Of a stretch of 64,000 bases of DNA, positions 26,682 through 35,931 are shown one piece after another. The first letter of the stretch is position 1, and each line of letters starts with the position of its first letter. The stretch is from Akkermansiaceae bacterium UBA1506. GTDB lineage: Bacteria > Verrucomicrobiota > Verrucomicrobiia > Verrucomicrobiales > DEV007. The position numbers and the translations under genes are program-made. The notes under the pieces are model-generated. The model was not told the DNA's origin. It worked only from the letters and a program-made list of their open reading frames with translations, and searched no databases. Location of the stretch: the NCBI GenBank assembly GCA_002323995.1, contig DCQY01000101.1, positions 1 through 64,000 on the forward strand. The letters are read 5' to 3'.

Positions 26682-27881
26682 TTAAAATAGGGGATTTTCA
26701 TACCAAAAGACCCCAAGTTGTTGACGTTCCTCACAACTGATCACATCAAGATCACCATCATTGTCGAGATCAAGAAGTTCGATGCGGTCGAACTTAGCTC
26801 CTTCCGGGCCGCTGATTTCAGAGATTTTCGAGGACGCATCACTCGCGAAAACACCGTGTTTTCCGCCTTGTGCATTTTCGCAGGAGATTACGAAATTAGG
26901 GATCCGGTCCCCATTAAGGTCAGCTACCTTAACTGCTTTTGCGCTACCGTATCTATCTTGTGGAAATGGTTCGAGATCGGAGATGGCGACCCATGGGGAT
27001 AGCGCAGTCTTTGGATGATGATACATCCGAATCTGGTTCGGCTTGATTGAAGCAATTACGTCCAACTTTTCATCCTCGTCGAGGTGCGCGACGTCGACGA
27101 ACATTACCTCTTTGCCGCTAGCGCCAATAAGCTTGGCTTTTCCGATCCAGGGCGATTCATCTAGAAGGGGGAAAAGATAGATGCCAGAGCGCGGTCCTTT
27201 GCGATCGGATGAAAGTAAATATTTTCGGTCTTCAGTTTGAAAAACGGTCAGGGTCATGATCCACCCTGCATTATGGATGCGATGAAGTTCCCAGGTTTCG
27301 ACCGCACGAGCAGTTTCATGACCGGGGTTTTCGAGCCATGAAATTGATGCATTGCTTCCCTTTGAGCCAAGGAAAAGATCGAGATCACCGTCTTCGTCAA
27401 GATCATGTGGGTAGCAAAACATCCAAAGTTGTTGGTTTACGGTCTTCGGAAAAGGCTTCGTTTCCCAGAGTGTTTCGTTGCTTAAATCCTGATCTGATCT
27501 GGGTGCCCAGTGCACGAAGACCGTTCGAGTAGAGCCTTCAGTAGAGCTGACAATATCTGATCGACCGTCGCCATCGAGATCTGCAAACACGGCGTCTTCA
27601 GCGTTCCGGACTTTCCCGACTGTAATTCCCGGCCACGGGTTTCGAGCCGCTTTGGGCCCCGGGTTGAAGCATACCCGTATGGCGGAACCTTCTTCCCAGC
27701 CTGTAACGATGTCGAGTAGCCCATCGTTATTTAGGTCTCCGAGGCGAACCCCGTCGGCTCCCTTCTTCCCGGCTTCCGAAGAAGGCTGATCAATGGTGTG
27801 CCGATTCCATAGTTCTCCTCCTTGGCCGATTGTTACGAGAAAGATGATAGCGATAAAAAGGCAGTGAGGAATACTTTTCAT
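26682..27881 (-). CDS. Secreted FG-GAP/VCBS repeat protein
   Basis: Signal peptide (about 1-20) followed by a beta-propeller made of VCBS/FG-GAP repeats. At least five calcium-loop motifs can be read: DLNNDGLLD, DLDGDGRSD, DLDEDGDLD, DLNGDRIP and DLDNDGDLD, with a degenerate HLDEDEKLD. Such propellers are common cell-surface or secreted proteins in Verrucomicrobia and Planctomycetes and resemble integrin alpha blades; their ligands are mostly unknown. It is divergent from the protease-lectin-SirB1 gene across about 50 bases. Confidence 0.9.
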   Translation of the reverse strand: MKSIPHCLFIAIIFLVTIGQGGELWNRHTIDQPSSEAGKKGADGVRLGDLNNDGLLDIVTGWEEGSAIRVCFNPGPKAARNPWPGITVGKVRNAEDAVFADLDGDGRSDIVSSTEGSTRTVFVHWAPRSDQDLSNETLWETKPFPKTVNQQLWMFCYPHDLDEDGDLDLFLGSKGSNASISWLENPGHETARAVETWELHRIHNAGWIMTLTVFQTEDRKYLLSSDRKGPRSGIYLFPLLDESPWIGKAKLIGASGKEVMFVDVAHLDEDEKLDVIASIKPNQIRMYHHPKTALSPWVAISDLEPFPQDRYGSAKAVKVADLNGDRIPNFVISCENAQGGKHGVFASDASSKISEISGPEGAKFDRIELLDLDNDGDLDVISCEERQQLGVFWYENPLF

Positions 27882-27933
27882 TGCGAGGAATGAGGAGTAG
27901 TTTCAATATGCTTTCTGAGAGTCGGTCCTGTCC

Positions 27934-30282
27934 ATGAGAATTCCTGCTTATCTGTGCTTTTTGATTCCTGCTGCATTTTTCCTTGGGCCCGCCGTTAAAG
28001 CGCAAGAAGCGGAGGATTTAGATCCGTTTTCTGACAAATTTCAGGCTGCTCTTGAGGAGGAGCTAGTTTTGGAAGAGAAGAAGCCTCAGCAGTATCTCGA
28101 GCCAGGTAAGGTTCGGATGCTCAACGCTCTGGCGAAGCCGTCAATCGTGACGGTGCGTCAATTGGGTAGGGACGGAGAAAATCGGGGAACCGGGTCGGGA
28201 TTTGTCATATCAAAAGATGGGCTAATTGTGACAAATCTGCACGTCATCGGTGAGGGGCGGTCCATTGAGGTTGAATTTGTTGATGGTAGTGTTTTTCCCG
28301 TGATTGAAGTGCACGCGTTTGATCGCTATTTTGATTTAGCCGTCCTTAAAATCGACCCAAAAACTAGATCACTAGAGGCTCTAAAGTTAGCCGATTCTTC
28401 TGCGCTGCAACAAGGGGATCTCATCGTGGGGTTCGGAGCGCCTCAGGGTCTCAGTTTCAGCGTAGTCGCCGGTGTGCTTTCTGCGATTCGGGAATTGGAT
28501 CCTGGTTTTATCGGAGAAGGTGAAACTCCGAGTTACCCCATGTTGCAATTGGCGATGCCTATTGAGCAGGGAAATAGTGGAGGGCCAGTGTTGAATCTGG
28601 ACGGAGAGGTGATTGGTGTGGTCACACTCCGCCATCGCGTCACCGAAAACCTCGGCTTTGCTGTTCAGAGCAATGATCTAAATGCTCTAGTCAAGAAACC
28701 AAACCCTATGCCCATGAGTCGTTGGAGAACCATTGGTGTCCTCGACGACCGGTTATGGACGACAGTAATGGGCGGTGATTGGACTCAACGGGGGGGAGTC
28801 ATTACCGCTCGTAACCGAGGTGATGGATTTGGCGGGCGTGCTTTGTGCCTCTCTGGAAAAGAAGTGCCCAAGATTCCCTACGAGGCGGTCGTTAGGGTTC
28901 GACTCGCTGACGAATCCGGAGCAGCGGGAATCGCTTTCGCTGCTAACGGAGATGAGAAACACTACGGATTCTATCCTACCGGTGGAAAAATTCGCTTTAC
29001 CCGTTTCGATGGTGCTGACGTCTATTCCTGGACTATTCTAGAACAATTTGAAACGGCGGCTTACCGGCGAGATGACTGGAATGAGCTTCGTGTGAGAGTC
29101 GAAGAGCGACTAATTACGGGTTGGATCAATGGGGAGAAGGTTCTTGAAATGGAGGAAGATGGATTGCGTGGTGGCCAGGTCGGGCTATGTAAGTTCAGAG
29201 ACACGGTGGCAGAGTTTCGTGGTTTCGACATTGGCCGTGATCTCGGAAGAGCAGAGCTTCCCATCAAGGAGCGCGAGCGTCTCGAGAACATCATCACCAG
29301 CTATCTCGACGGCGCCAGTGCTGAGAAAACCGCGGATCAACTCAGGCGTGATGCGACTCACGGGCGGACGCTCCTCGATGAGAGAGCCGATGAGCTTCTT
29401 GCAATGGCAGCCGATTTACGAGAACTGAAGAACAAAGTCTACCGTGAGTCAGTGATAAACGACCTTAGCCATGTCCTAGGCCAACCCGAAAGAGAGATTG
29501 ATTTGTTTGAGGTGGGACTGCAGATCTCGAGGATTGACGACCCCGAAATCGATCTGGATTATTACCGGGCCAGCTTTGCCGGCTTGGTGGAGGATGGCGC
29601 TGATTATCTTGATGAGCATGCCCCGGGCGGGAATACGCGCGAGAAAGCTGAAGCTTTGCGCGACTTTCTGTTTAAAGAAAACGGATTCCATGGTAGTCGC
29701 GCTGAATATTATCATCATTCAAACAGCTACGTTAATCATGTCCTCGATGATCGGGAGGGGTTGCCGATTACCCTCAGTGCTCTGTTCGTCGAGATCGCTC
29801 GAAGGCTCGATATTGAGGGAGTCTTCGGAGCTCCGCTTCCGGGGAAATTTATGGTTGGTCTGGAGTATAATAATGGGGACGAAAAGAAGACCGCCTTTAT
29901 TGATGTCTTTGAGAATGGCAAACTTCTAAGCCGATCGAAGGCAGCGCGCGAAGTTTGGACGACGACGGGTGCACCTCCGGCCAAAGCGGGATTCCAGCCA
30001 GCAACGGCTCAGGAAATCGCTGTGCGCATGCTGCGGAATCTCGTTGGTTTAGAAATTAACCAACGGAAAACTCCGCAGGCTGCCATAAATTATCTTGAGA
30101 TGCTGTTGGCGATCCAGCCGGATGCAGCGCAGGAGAGATTCCAGCGCGCATTGCTCAGGCTCCAGGGAGAGGACGCGATTGGAGCGGGCCAGGACATAGA
30201 CTGGCTACTTGAGAATCGGCCTCCCGGACTTGATTACGGCAGATTAGAAGCCTTTCGCGAGACACTGAGTGGTAGCGAGTAA
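27934..30282 (+). CDS. Exported serine protease fused to lectin-like and SirB1 domains
   Basis: 782 residues, at least four modules. A signal peptide (1-23). An HtrA-like chymotrypsin domain with His103 (VTNLHVIG), Asp134 (YFDLAVLK) and Ser215 (GNSGGP). A beta-sandwich at about 265-445 (WTQRGGVITARNRG to GWINGEKVLEME and GGQVGLCKF) resembling the DUF1080/concanavalin-like fold. A SirB1/transglutaminase-like domain at about 560-690 (YVNHVLDDREGLPITLSALFVEIARRL, GAPLPGKFMVG). The C-terminus (about 695-782) looks like TPR helices. SirB1 domains are usually found alone in cytoplasmic proteins; joining one to an exported protease is unusual. Role unknown; cell-envelope protein quality control or glycan sensing are possibilities. 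Confidence 0.85.
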   Translation: MRIPAYLCFLIPAAFFLGPAVKAQEAEDLDPFSDKFQAALEEELVLEEKKPQQYLEPGKVRMLNALAKPSIVTVRQLGRDGENRGTGSGFVISKDGLIVTNLHVIGEGRSIEVEFVDGSVFPVIEVHAFDRYFDLAVLKIDPKTRSLEALKLADSSALQQGDLIVGFGAPQGLSFSVVAGVLSAIRELDPGFIGEGETPSYPMLQLAMPIEQGNSGGPVLNLDGEVIGVVTLRHRVTENLGFAVQSNDLNALVKKPNPMPMSRWRTIGVLDDRLWTTVMGGDWTQRGGVITARNRGDGFGGRALCLSGKEVPKIPYEAVVRVRLADESGAAGIAFAANGDEKHYGFYPTGGKIRFTRFDGADVYSWTILEQFETAAYRRDDWNELRVRVEERLITGWINGEKVLEMEEDGLRGGQVGLCKFRDTVAEFRGFDIGRDLGRAELPIKERERLENIITSYLDGASAEKTADQLRRDATHGRTLLDERADELLAMAADLRELKNKVYRESVINDLSHVLGQPEREIDLFEVGLQISRIDDPEIDLDYYRASFAGLVEDGADYLDEHAPGGNTREKAEALRDFLFKENGFHGSRAEYYHHSNSYVNHVLDDREGLPITLSALFVEIARRLDIEGVFGAPLPGKFMVGLEYNNGDEKKTAFIDVFENGKLLSRSKAAREVWTTTGAPPAKAGFQPATAQEIAVRMLRNLVGLEINQRKTPQAAINYLEMLLAIQPDAAQERFQRALLRLQGEDAIGAGQDIDWLLENRPPGLDYGRLEAFRETLSGSE

Positions 30283-30426
30283 TTTGTGATGGGGCAGCAG
30301 CTATTGTCTTTGAAAAAGTTTCAGGCGATCTTTTGTTCATCTGTCGCACTACGATCCTGCTAAACTCAGCTTTGCATTCAATAAAGCATGACTTATTGGC
30401 TGGGACTGGGTTCCCCGTGTGAGGAC

Positions 30427-30462
30427 AAAAAAGCCACGCCCCTTCGGGAACGTGGCTTTTTT
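30427..30462 (-). terminator. Bidirectional terminator between rplQ and the protease fusion
   Basis: AAAAAAGCCACG, then CCCCTTCGGGAA, then CGTGGCTTTTTT. The 12-bp stem has T-runs on both strands, so it can end rplQ-rpoA transcription from the right and protease-fusion transcription from the left. The loop contains the stabilising CTTCGG. Confidence 0.93.
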
Positions 30463-30489
30463 GGAAATAATTGTTCAACTATTGAAGTA

Positions 30490-30888
30490 TCAATCTTCCA
30501 CTTCTTCGGTCGCGGGAACATAGGCGTCGACCCACTCAATCAGAGCCATTGGTGCGGAGTCGGAGCGACGTTGACCGAGCTTTATGATACGGGTGTAACC
30601 TCCTTGGCGATCAGCGCTGGCTGGAGCGATCTCCTCAAACAGCACCTTAGCGCTGCGCTGCGCCAGTTGGTTGCTGCCAAGTAGCGAGATGGCTCGACGA
30701 CGGCTGTGAAGCGTATTAGCCTTGCCGAGGGTTAAGAGCTTATCAGCAAAGGATCGAAGGGCCTTAGCCTTAGCCAAGGTAGTCTTGATCTGCTTGTGCT
30801 CTATGAGGCTGGCGGCAAGGTTGCGCATGAGAGCCTCGCGGTGGGCTTTGTCGCGCTGAAGTTTTACGGTCTTGCTTCGGTGTCTCAT
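30490..30888 (-). CDS. rplQ: 50S ribosomal protein L17
   Basis: 132 residues, typical length. The N-terminal MRHRSKTVKLQRDKAHREALMRNLA and the later GGYTRIIKLGQRRSD are diagnostic of L17, which lines the peptide exit tunnel. The C-terminus ends in a short acidic tail. It follows rpoA by about 67 bases, the standard order. No Shine-Dalgarno sequence precedes the ATG, notable for a ribosomal protein gene. Confidence 0.98.
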   Translation of the reverse strand: MRHRSKTVKLQRDKAHREALMRNLAASLIEHKQIKTTLAKAKALRSFADKLLTLGKANTLHSRRRAISLLGSNQLAQRSAKVLFEEIAPASADRQGGYTRIIKLGQRRSDSAPMALIEWVDAYVPATEEVED

Positions 30889-30955
30889 CGGTAAAGATGT
30901 GTTGTGACTGGGGGACCCAGGTCTTCACCCGGACCCCCTGTGACATTCGGGTGGA

Positions 30956-32032
30956 TTAGTCGTTGATATTCTGGGCGATAAGGGCTGCAAGACCCGGTCC
31001 TTCTGCTGAGCGGTCGCCGCCGAGCAGAGTGGCGGTGAAGGGTTGCTCGAGGAGGGAAGGATCGATCTGCATACCAAGAGAGAGGCCAAGTTCGTGGAGC
31101 TTGTCCTTGATCTCGTTGAGAGACTTCTTTCCAAAGTTACGATACTTAAGCATCTCGGCTTCGGACTTCATTGCGAGTTGTCCGACCGTGGTGATATTTG
31201 CATTGTTGAGGCAGTTCGCAGCACGCACTGAGAGCTCGATTTCATTAACGCTCATGTTGAGCAGTTTCTTAAGCTCAGCGTTTTCTTCGCTCTGAGTCTC
31301 CGGGCGGTCTTCGATATTAATAGCGTCATCGTCGTAGTTGACGAATACGTCGAGGTGATGGCGAAGAATAGCAGAAGCTTGTAGAAGAGCGTCGTGAGGC
31401 TCAAGACGACCGTCGGTCCAAAGTTCGAGGTTGAGCTTGTCGTAGTCAGTACGTTGACCGACCCGAGTGTTGTCAACGGCGTATTTCACACGTCGAACTG
31501 GTGAAAAAATCGAATCGATTGGAATCACGCCGATAGGCATGTCCGGGTGCTTGTTATCTTCAGATGTGTTGAACCCACGCCCGACACGCACTTCCATCTC
31601 CAGAGAGAACTTCGTATTCCGGTCAAGTGTACAAATATGCTGGTCTGGGTTCACAATTTCGTACTGGGAAATTTCCTGAATGTCTTTAGCCGTGACCTCA
31701 CCCGCCTTATCGACGGTAAGAGAGAGTGTTGCGGGATCTTTGTCTTCGAAGTGCTTGAAGCGAATCTGCTTGAGATTCAAAACGATATCGGTGACGTCCT
31801 CGACAACGCCGGGGAGGCTTGCGAATTCATGCTGTGCGCCAGCGATTCGAACAGAGGTGATAGATGCACCCTCGAGTGAAGAAAGGAGCACGCGGCGAAG
31901 GCTGTTACCGATGGTGTGACCGAAACCTGCCTCAAAAGGTTCTGCCGTGAATTTGGCGTAGGTCTCGGTTGCGGTTTCTTCGTCTTTGATTAGACGATCT
32001 GGGATCTCAAACGGAGCTAGTGATTTTGACAT
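30956..32032 (-). CDS. rpoA: RNA polymerase subunit alpha
   Basis: 358 residues from MSKSLAPFEIPDRL. A start 10 codons further upstream is possible, but this one begins the conserved N-terminus. The N-terminal assembly domain shows GFGHTIGNSLRRVLLSSLEGASI; the C-terminal domain that touches UP elements and activators shows LSVRAANCLNNANI and FGKKSLNEIKDKL. In most bacteria rpoA follows rpsM, rpsK and rpsD; here it is preceded by about 500 non-coding bases and then an ABC importer in the same orientation. It therefore needs its own promoter. Confidence 0.97.
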   Translation of the reverse strand: MSKSLAPFEIPDRLIKDEETATETYAKFTAEPFEAGFGHTIGNSLRRVLLSSLEGASITSVRIAGAQHEFASLPGVVEDVTDIVLNLKQIRFKHFEDKDPATLSLTVDKAGEVTAKDIQEISQYEIVNPDQHICTLDRNTKFSLEMEVRVGRGFNTSEDNKHPDMPIGVIPIDSIFSPVRRVKYAVDNTRVGQRTDYDKLNLELWTDGRLEPHDALLQASAILRHHLDVFVNYDDDAINIEDRPETQSEENAELKKLLNMSVNEIELSVRAANCLNNANITTVGQLAMKSEAEMLKYRNFGKKSLNEIKDKLHELGLSLGMQIDPSLLEQPFTATLLGGDRSAEGPGLAALIAQNIND

Positions 32033-32533
32033 GTAGATATTGGGTAGCCGGGTTTCCCTCATGGGAGCGTGACCCTTGTGACAGGGAACATGAGGACCAA
32101 CGGCAGGTGAATAAACGCTCGGGCGGGAATATCGTCGGTATTCGGTTGATGTAAAGTGCGAAGTTGCCGGATCGTTCGGTAGCTTAGGAAGGCTTAGAGG
32201 GGCCCCTAGGGGACTGCGGTCGAATTTTTCACCAGAGGGACGATCTTTCGTTCGACATTTATCGGGTCGTTTCTGTGAAACTCCGTCGATTTCCCGAAAG
32301 ATCGGCGTGTGTTGTTTTCGCGGCTTTTGGGTAAAAGGTTTTGTGGAAGCGCATCGGATGGCGCTCCAGGCGGTCTGAGCTTAAAAAAGTGGCCAATCGG
32401 GTCAGATAAAATCGAAACTGGGCCGCTGAGATTATCGTTTTTTTTGGGAAGGCTCGCGAAATGTGCCACTGACTTCAAATGATTAAGATCGTCCGGCCAT
32501 CACAAGAAAAAACCAGCGAACGCGTTACAATGG
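32033..32533. other. Long leader/promoter region of rpoA-rplQ
   Basis: No gene in 501 bases between the ABC permease stop and rpoA. It contains the spaced inverted repeat at 32241-32304 and several T- or A-rich tracts. No clear terminator for the ABC operon was found. The length is unusual for an intra-operon space and fits an independent promoter with a structured leader. Confidence 0.6.
32241..32304 (-). promoter_or_regulatory. Spaced inverted repeat in the rpoA leader
   Basis: CGATCTTTCG (32241-32250) and CGAAAGATCG (32295-32304) are perfect complements. Just inside, TCGAC and GTCGA extend the pairing with a small offset, giving a possible 15-bp stem with an inner loop about 210 bases before the rpoA start. 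It could be an mRNA element for autoregulation. Alpha-operon leaders elsewhere are bound by ribosomal protein S4, but rpsD is not adjacent here. Confidence 0.4.
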
Positions 32534-34228
32534 TTAAACTCGGAACAGGGCCCCGAGTTTTTTGCCGAGAATTACCCCGGCCCCGACGATTGTGATCCCG
32601 AGAAAAGTCATCGCCCACACGCCGAGTGCGGAAGCGAGATGAGGGCCATTGCCAAGAGAAGTGACGAGCGCATAGATCGCTTTGGTGATCGGGAAATACT
32701 GCGATTGCTCTGCTAGAATCAGAGAATCAGAGACCTCTAGCATCGCGAACGAGAAGGCCAGAAGGCCTCCAGCAATAAGATTGGCTGCAATGAGAGGTAA
32801 AGTCACCTTTGCAAGAGTCTTCAGAGGCGGACACCCCAAGTTCTGTCCCGCTTCTTCCAGAGTCACGCTTGTCTGTTGGAATCCAGCAGCGGCAGAACGA
32901 ACCACGTAGGGCAGACGCCGCACGGCGTAGGCTATGACCAAGATCAAGATAGGATTTTCGCCAAGGATTAAGAAATGGAAAGGTTGGCCCTCGCGGGTCA
33001 TTGATAGGTAGCCAAAGGCGAGGACGAGACCTGGCACCGCCAGTGGAAGCATTGATACGGCATCAAGGAACTGTCGGCCGGGGAGTTTGGTGCGCACCAC
33101 AACGTAGGCAATAGCGATACCGAGGATGACATTAACTGCCGTTGCGAGGGAGGCGTATTTCAGGGAGTTACCGATGGAGCTAAGGGTCAAGGGATGCCCC
33201 AATGCGTCAAAATAGTGCTGATTGGTCCAGTTTTGGGGGAGGAGTGTGCCGTACCATTGTTCTGATACGGAAAGGAGGATCACGCCAAGATGAGGCAAGA
33301 CAGCAAACCCGGTCACGAGAACAAAAGATCCGATGCAGAGTAGGTTAGCGAGAGGGGAAGCAGTTTTGAGGGTTCGGCCCGTAGCGGCTCGACCGGTGCT
33401 GGCTCCGACGGAGCCTCCGAAAAGCCATTTGCCGAGCAAGTAAAAGAAAACCGTAGCGGCTAGCATGATGACGACCAAAGCGTAGGGGAAAGGGTTCCCA
33501 CTCAAATCCTTAATCCCGTCAAAGATCTGAACCGAAGTCACGCGACTGAAGTCGAAGATGAGCGGAACTCCCAGCTCGGTGAAGGACCAGATGAAAATGA
33601 TGGTGGCTCCAGCAAAGACGCCGGGCATGATCATCGGCAGAGTGACGCGAAAGAGGCGTCGAATTCCGTGGCATCCAAGGTTTTCAGCGGCTTCCTCCGT
33701 GGCCGGATCAACATTCGCTAGAGCTGCTGAAACGTTCAGGTAGGCAATTGGGTAGAGGTGAAGCGCGTTCATCAGCACGACGCCGAAGAGTTGACCCTCG
33801 CCAAGCCAGTCATAGGGCGCTTTAGCGTCCATGAGGCCAAGCTCGATGAGGAAGGTGTTAAACACTCCGGATTGTCCTAGGAATTGGCGCACGCCAAGAG
33901 CCCCAACGAAGGGAGGAAGGATCAGTGGCACTAGAATGAGTGAGTTCAGAAGCTCTTTGCCCCTAAAATCCCAGTAATTCGCCATTAAAGCCAATGGGAG
34001 CGCGATGAAAAGACACAGCAATGTCGTGAATAATCCCATGTAAAAACTATTAATAAGTCCCTCAACGTAAATGGGATTCTTAAATAGCTCATTTATATAT
34101 GAAAGGGTTAGCGAGCCTTCGGGAGTGACGAATGCCTCCTTCACCGTGTGCCAGATTGGATAGGCAAAAAACAGGGTGAAAAACAGCACTGTGATACCGT
34201 AAACCGAGATTGCTAAGGTGCGGTTCAT
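32534..34228 (-). CDS. ABC transporter permease, iron(III)-type double permease
   Basis: 564 residues with about twelve transmembrane helices. Two homologous halves each carry the permease EAA-like loop (TEEAAENLGCHGIRRLFRVTLP and LEEAGQNLGCPPLKTLAKVTLP), as in FbpB/SfuB. The fused double permease explains why only one permease gene is present. Last gene of the ATPase-binding protein-permease operon, 23 bases after the binding-protein gene. Iron(III) is the best guess; thiamine, putrescine or phosphonate importers share this build. Confidence 0.9.
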   Translation of the reverse strand: MNRTLAISVYGITVLFFTLFFAYPIWHTVKEAFVTPEGSLTLSYINELFKNPIYVEGLINSFYMGLFTTLLCLFIALPLALMANYWDFRGKELLNSLILVPLILPPFVGALGVRQFLGQSGVFNTFLIELGLMDAKAPYDWLGEGQLFGVVLMNALHLYPIAYLNVSAALANVDPATEEAAENLGCHGIRRLFRVTLPMIMPGVFAGATIIFIWSFTELGVPLIFDFSRVTSVQIFDGIKDLSGNPFPYALVVIMLAATVFFYLLGKWLFGGSVGASTGRAATGRTLKTASPLANLLCIGSFVLVTGFAVLPHLGVILLSVSEQWYGTLLPQNWTNQHYFDALGHPLTLSSIGNSLKYASLATAVNVILGIAIAYVVVRTKLPGRQFLDAVSMLPLAVPGLVLAFGYLSMTREGQPFHFLILGENPILILVIAYAVRRLPYVVRSAAAGFQQTSVTLEEAGQNLGCPPLKTLAKVTLPLIAANLIAGGLLAFSFAMLEVSDSLILAEQSQYFPITKAIYALVTSLGNGPHLASALGVWAMTFLGITIVGAGVILGKKLGALFRV

Positions 34229-34251
34229 TTCGTAGATCGCCGATTCAGCCG

Positions 34252-35928
34252 TCAGTGGCCGGCTGATATGGTCTCATATTGATTGCGAAAAGAGTTGGAA
34301 AGCCTCCGTGCAAGCGCTACCTCCGCTACCTTGTTGCGGGTCTTTAGGACCGGTGCGATTTCGTTCACGACCCTGTTGTAGCTGATTGCTTCTATATTTT
34401 CGAAGGCGGCCAGTCCATCGGTAGGCAGGTTATCATTGATCAAATGGTTCCATGCCTCCTGCAGTTCATCGTGAGGATCTATACAGGCGCATTTGATGAC
34501 AAAGCGGAGCGAGGCGAAGAGGTGCCCGGTCCAATCGCTACGATAGCTGAATCCTTCGGCCAGTTCGAAAAGATTGACGTCCGGATCGGCCATGTGAGCG
34601 CGATTTTCTGCGGTATAAAAGTCTTTTCTGATCGGCGGTCGCCTAAGGGCAAAGCGCCTTGGCCCTCCGGGTGCACCAGGTCGGAAATTCCAGACCTTTT
34701 GGCCTTCAAGAGATAGTAGAAACTCCACAAAACGATGAGCTAGTTCGGGATTTGGAGCCCCGCGCATCATTCCGATAGGGTCAGCGCTGATTGAGCTACC
34801 TGCTCGGGGCATCACAAAGTGAACGTGGGACTCTCCCATATCATTGAGGTAGATCTCATTAAAAGTGCGTCCATAAAAATCGATACACATGCCTGCGGCC
34901 GCATCACCCTGAGCGACGTCTCGCGGCACTTTGGCGGCTGAGTCCGTGAAATAGCGGCTGTTGGCGCTGATCTTAAGAATAAGCTGCATGGAATCATTCC
35001 ATCCCTTTCGAACTGCTTCCTGCTCGGTGAGGCCTTTTTCATTAATGAGGCGTTGAATCCGCTCCTGGATTAGCATCTCGAAAGCCTTGGTTGTCGATCC
35101 GGATTTAGTGGGATCGGCAAGGGCGATTTGTCCTTGAAGTCGGGGGTCGGCGAGAGCTTCCCACTTTCGAGGGCCACCGGGCATCCCAAGGCGTTCGACC
35201 ACGTCCTTATTGTAGCAGATACCAAATGCTGAAAGAACAGTGCCAACCCAGCGGTAGGCATCATCTCGAAAAGGCTCCCCTGAAACTTCAGCTGGGATCG
35301 CCTCAGTACTGAACCATTCCGGCTTTTCTTTAGCGAGAGCAGCCGGCCCGAATTTGCCGGAGGTGTCAAGGTTAACTAAGTTGCCTAGAAAGGCCTGCTT
35401 ACCGAAGTCATAAGCTCCTCCTCCGAAGAATAGATCGATTCCAACGCCAATATCAGACTGAAGAAAGAGGGCCCTCGCGGCTAGGCTAATTTGTTCGCTA
35501 TCATCAACATCCAAGAGATGAAGGTTCGAGAGCAACCCCCGCTGAATCGCCTTTTCAACTTCGGCGTCGAGCTTGCCATCGGTCCACCCATTGCGTGCCG
35601 CAGAAGAAAATGGAAGCCCAGTTTTTTTCTTCCAATGTTGTTCAAAGCGGGATGCGTATTCGGACTGAAGAAACTTGGCAATTTCTGAAGTCCCCCCCGG
35701 CTGGCGCCAGTCGATGAAGGCCGTCCGTTCGTGTTTTTCCTTCATGTGGGTAGAGAAGGCACGGGCAAACTCAGATTGAATTGACTCGTTATGAGGTGTG
35801 ATGATCACAAGGCGTTCCACGCTCTTACCCAAATTGAGCCCGCCTTGCTCGGAATCAGGTCGAAGAGCAAATGGTGCTATGAGCACTGCCGCCAAAAGAA
35901 TACCAACAATGGAAAGACGAAGTAACAC
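34252..35928 (-). CDS. ABC transporter substrate-binding protein (iron(III)-like)
   Basis: 558 residues, much longer than the ~340 of FbpA. An N-terminal hydrophobic helix (about 5-22) anchors or exports it. The binding-protein type 1 fold is visible in VIITPHNESIQSEFARAF, the FGICYNKDVVERLG hinge and ALADPRLQGQIALADP, then a late HRFVEFLLSLEGQKVW. The C-terminal ~130 residues and an insertion near 85-160 are extra. It lies three bases after the ATPase stop. The extra length might bind a complexed metal or organophosphate; unproven. Confidence 0.88.
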   Translation of the reverse strand: MLLRLSIVGILLAAVLIAPFALRPDSEQGGLNLGKSVERLVIITPHNESIQSEFARAFSTHMKEKHERTAFIDWRQPGGTSEIAKFLQSEYASRFEQHWKKKTGLPFSSAARNGWTDGKLDAEVEKAIQRGLLSNLHLLDVDDSEQISLAARALFLQSDIGVGIDLFFGGGAYDFGKQAFLGNLVNLDTSGKFGPAALAKEKPEWFSTEAIPAEVSGEPFRDDAYRWVGTVLSAFGICYNKDVVERLGMPGGPRKWEALADPRLQGQIALADPTKSGSTTKAFEMLIQERIQRLINEKGLTEQEAVRKGWNDSMQLILKISANSRYFTDSAAKVPRDVAQGDAAAGMCIDFYGRTFNEIYLNDMGESHVHFVMPRAGSSISADPIGMMRGAPNPELAHRFVEFLLSLEGQKVWNFRPGAPGGPRRFALRRPPIRKDFYTAENRAHMADPDVNLFELAEGFSYRSDWTGHLFASLRFVIKCACIDPHDELQEAWNHLINDNLPTDGLAAFENIEAISYNRVVNEIAPVLKTRNKVAEVALARRLSNSFRNQYETISAGH

Positions 35929-35931
35929 AAC

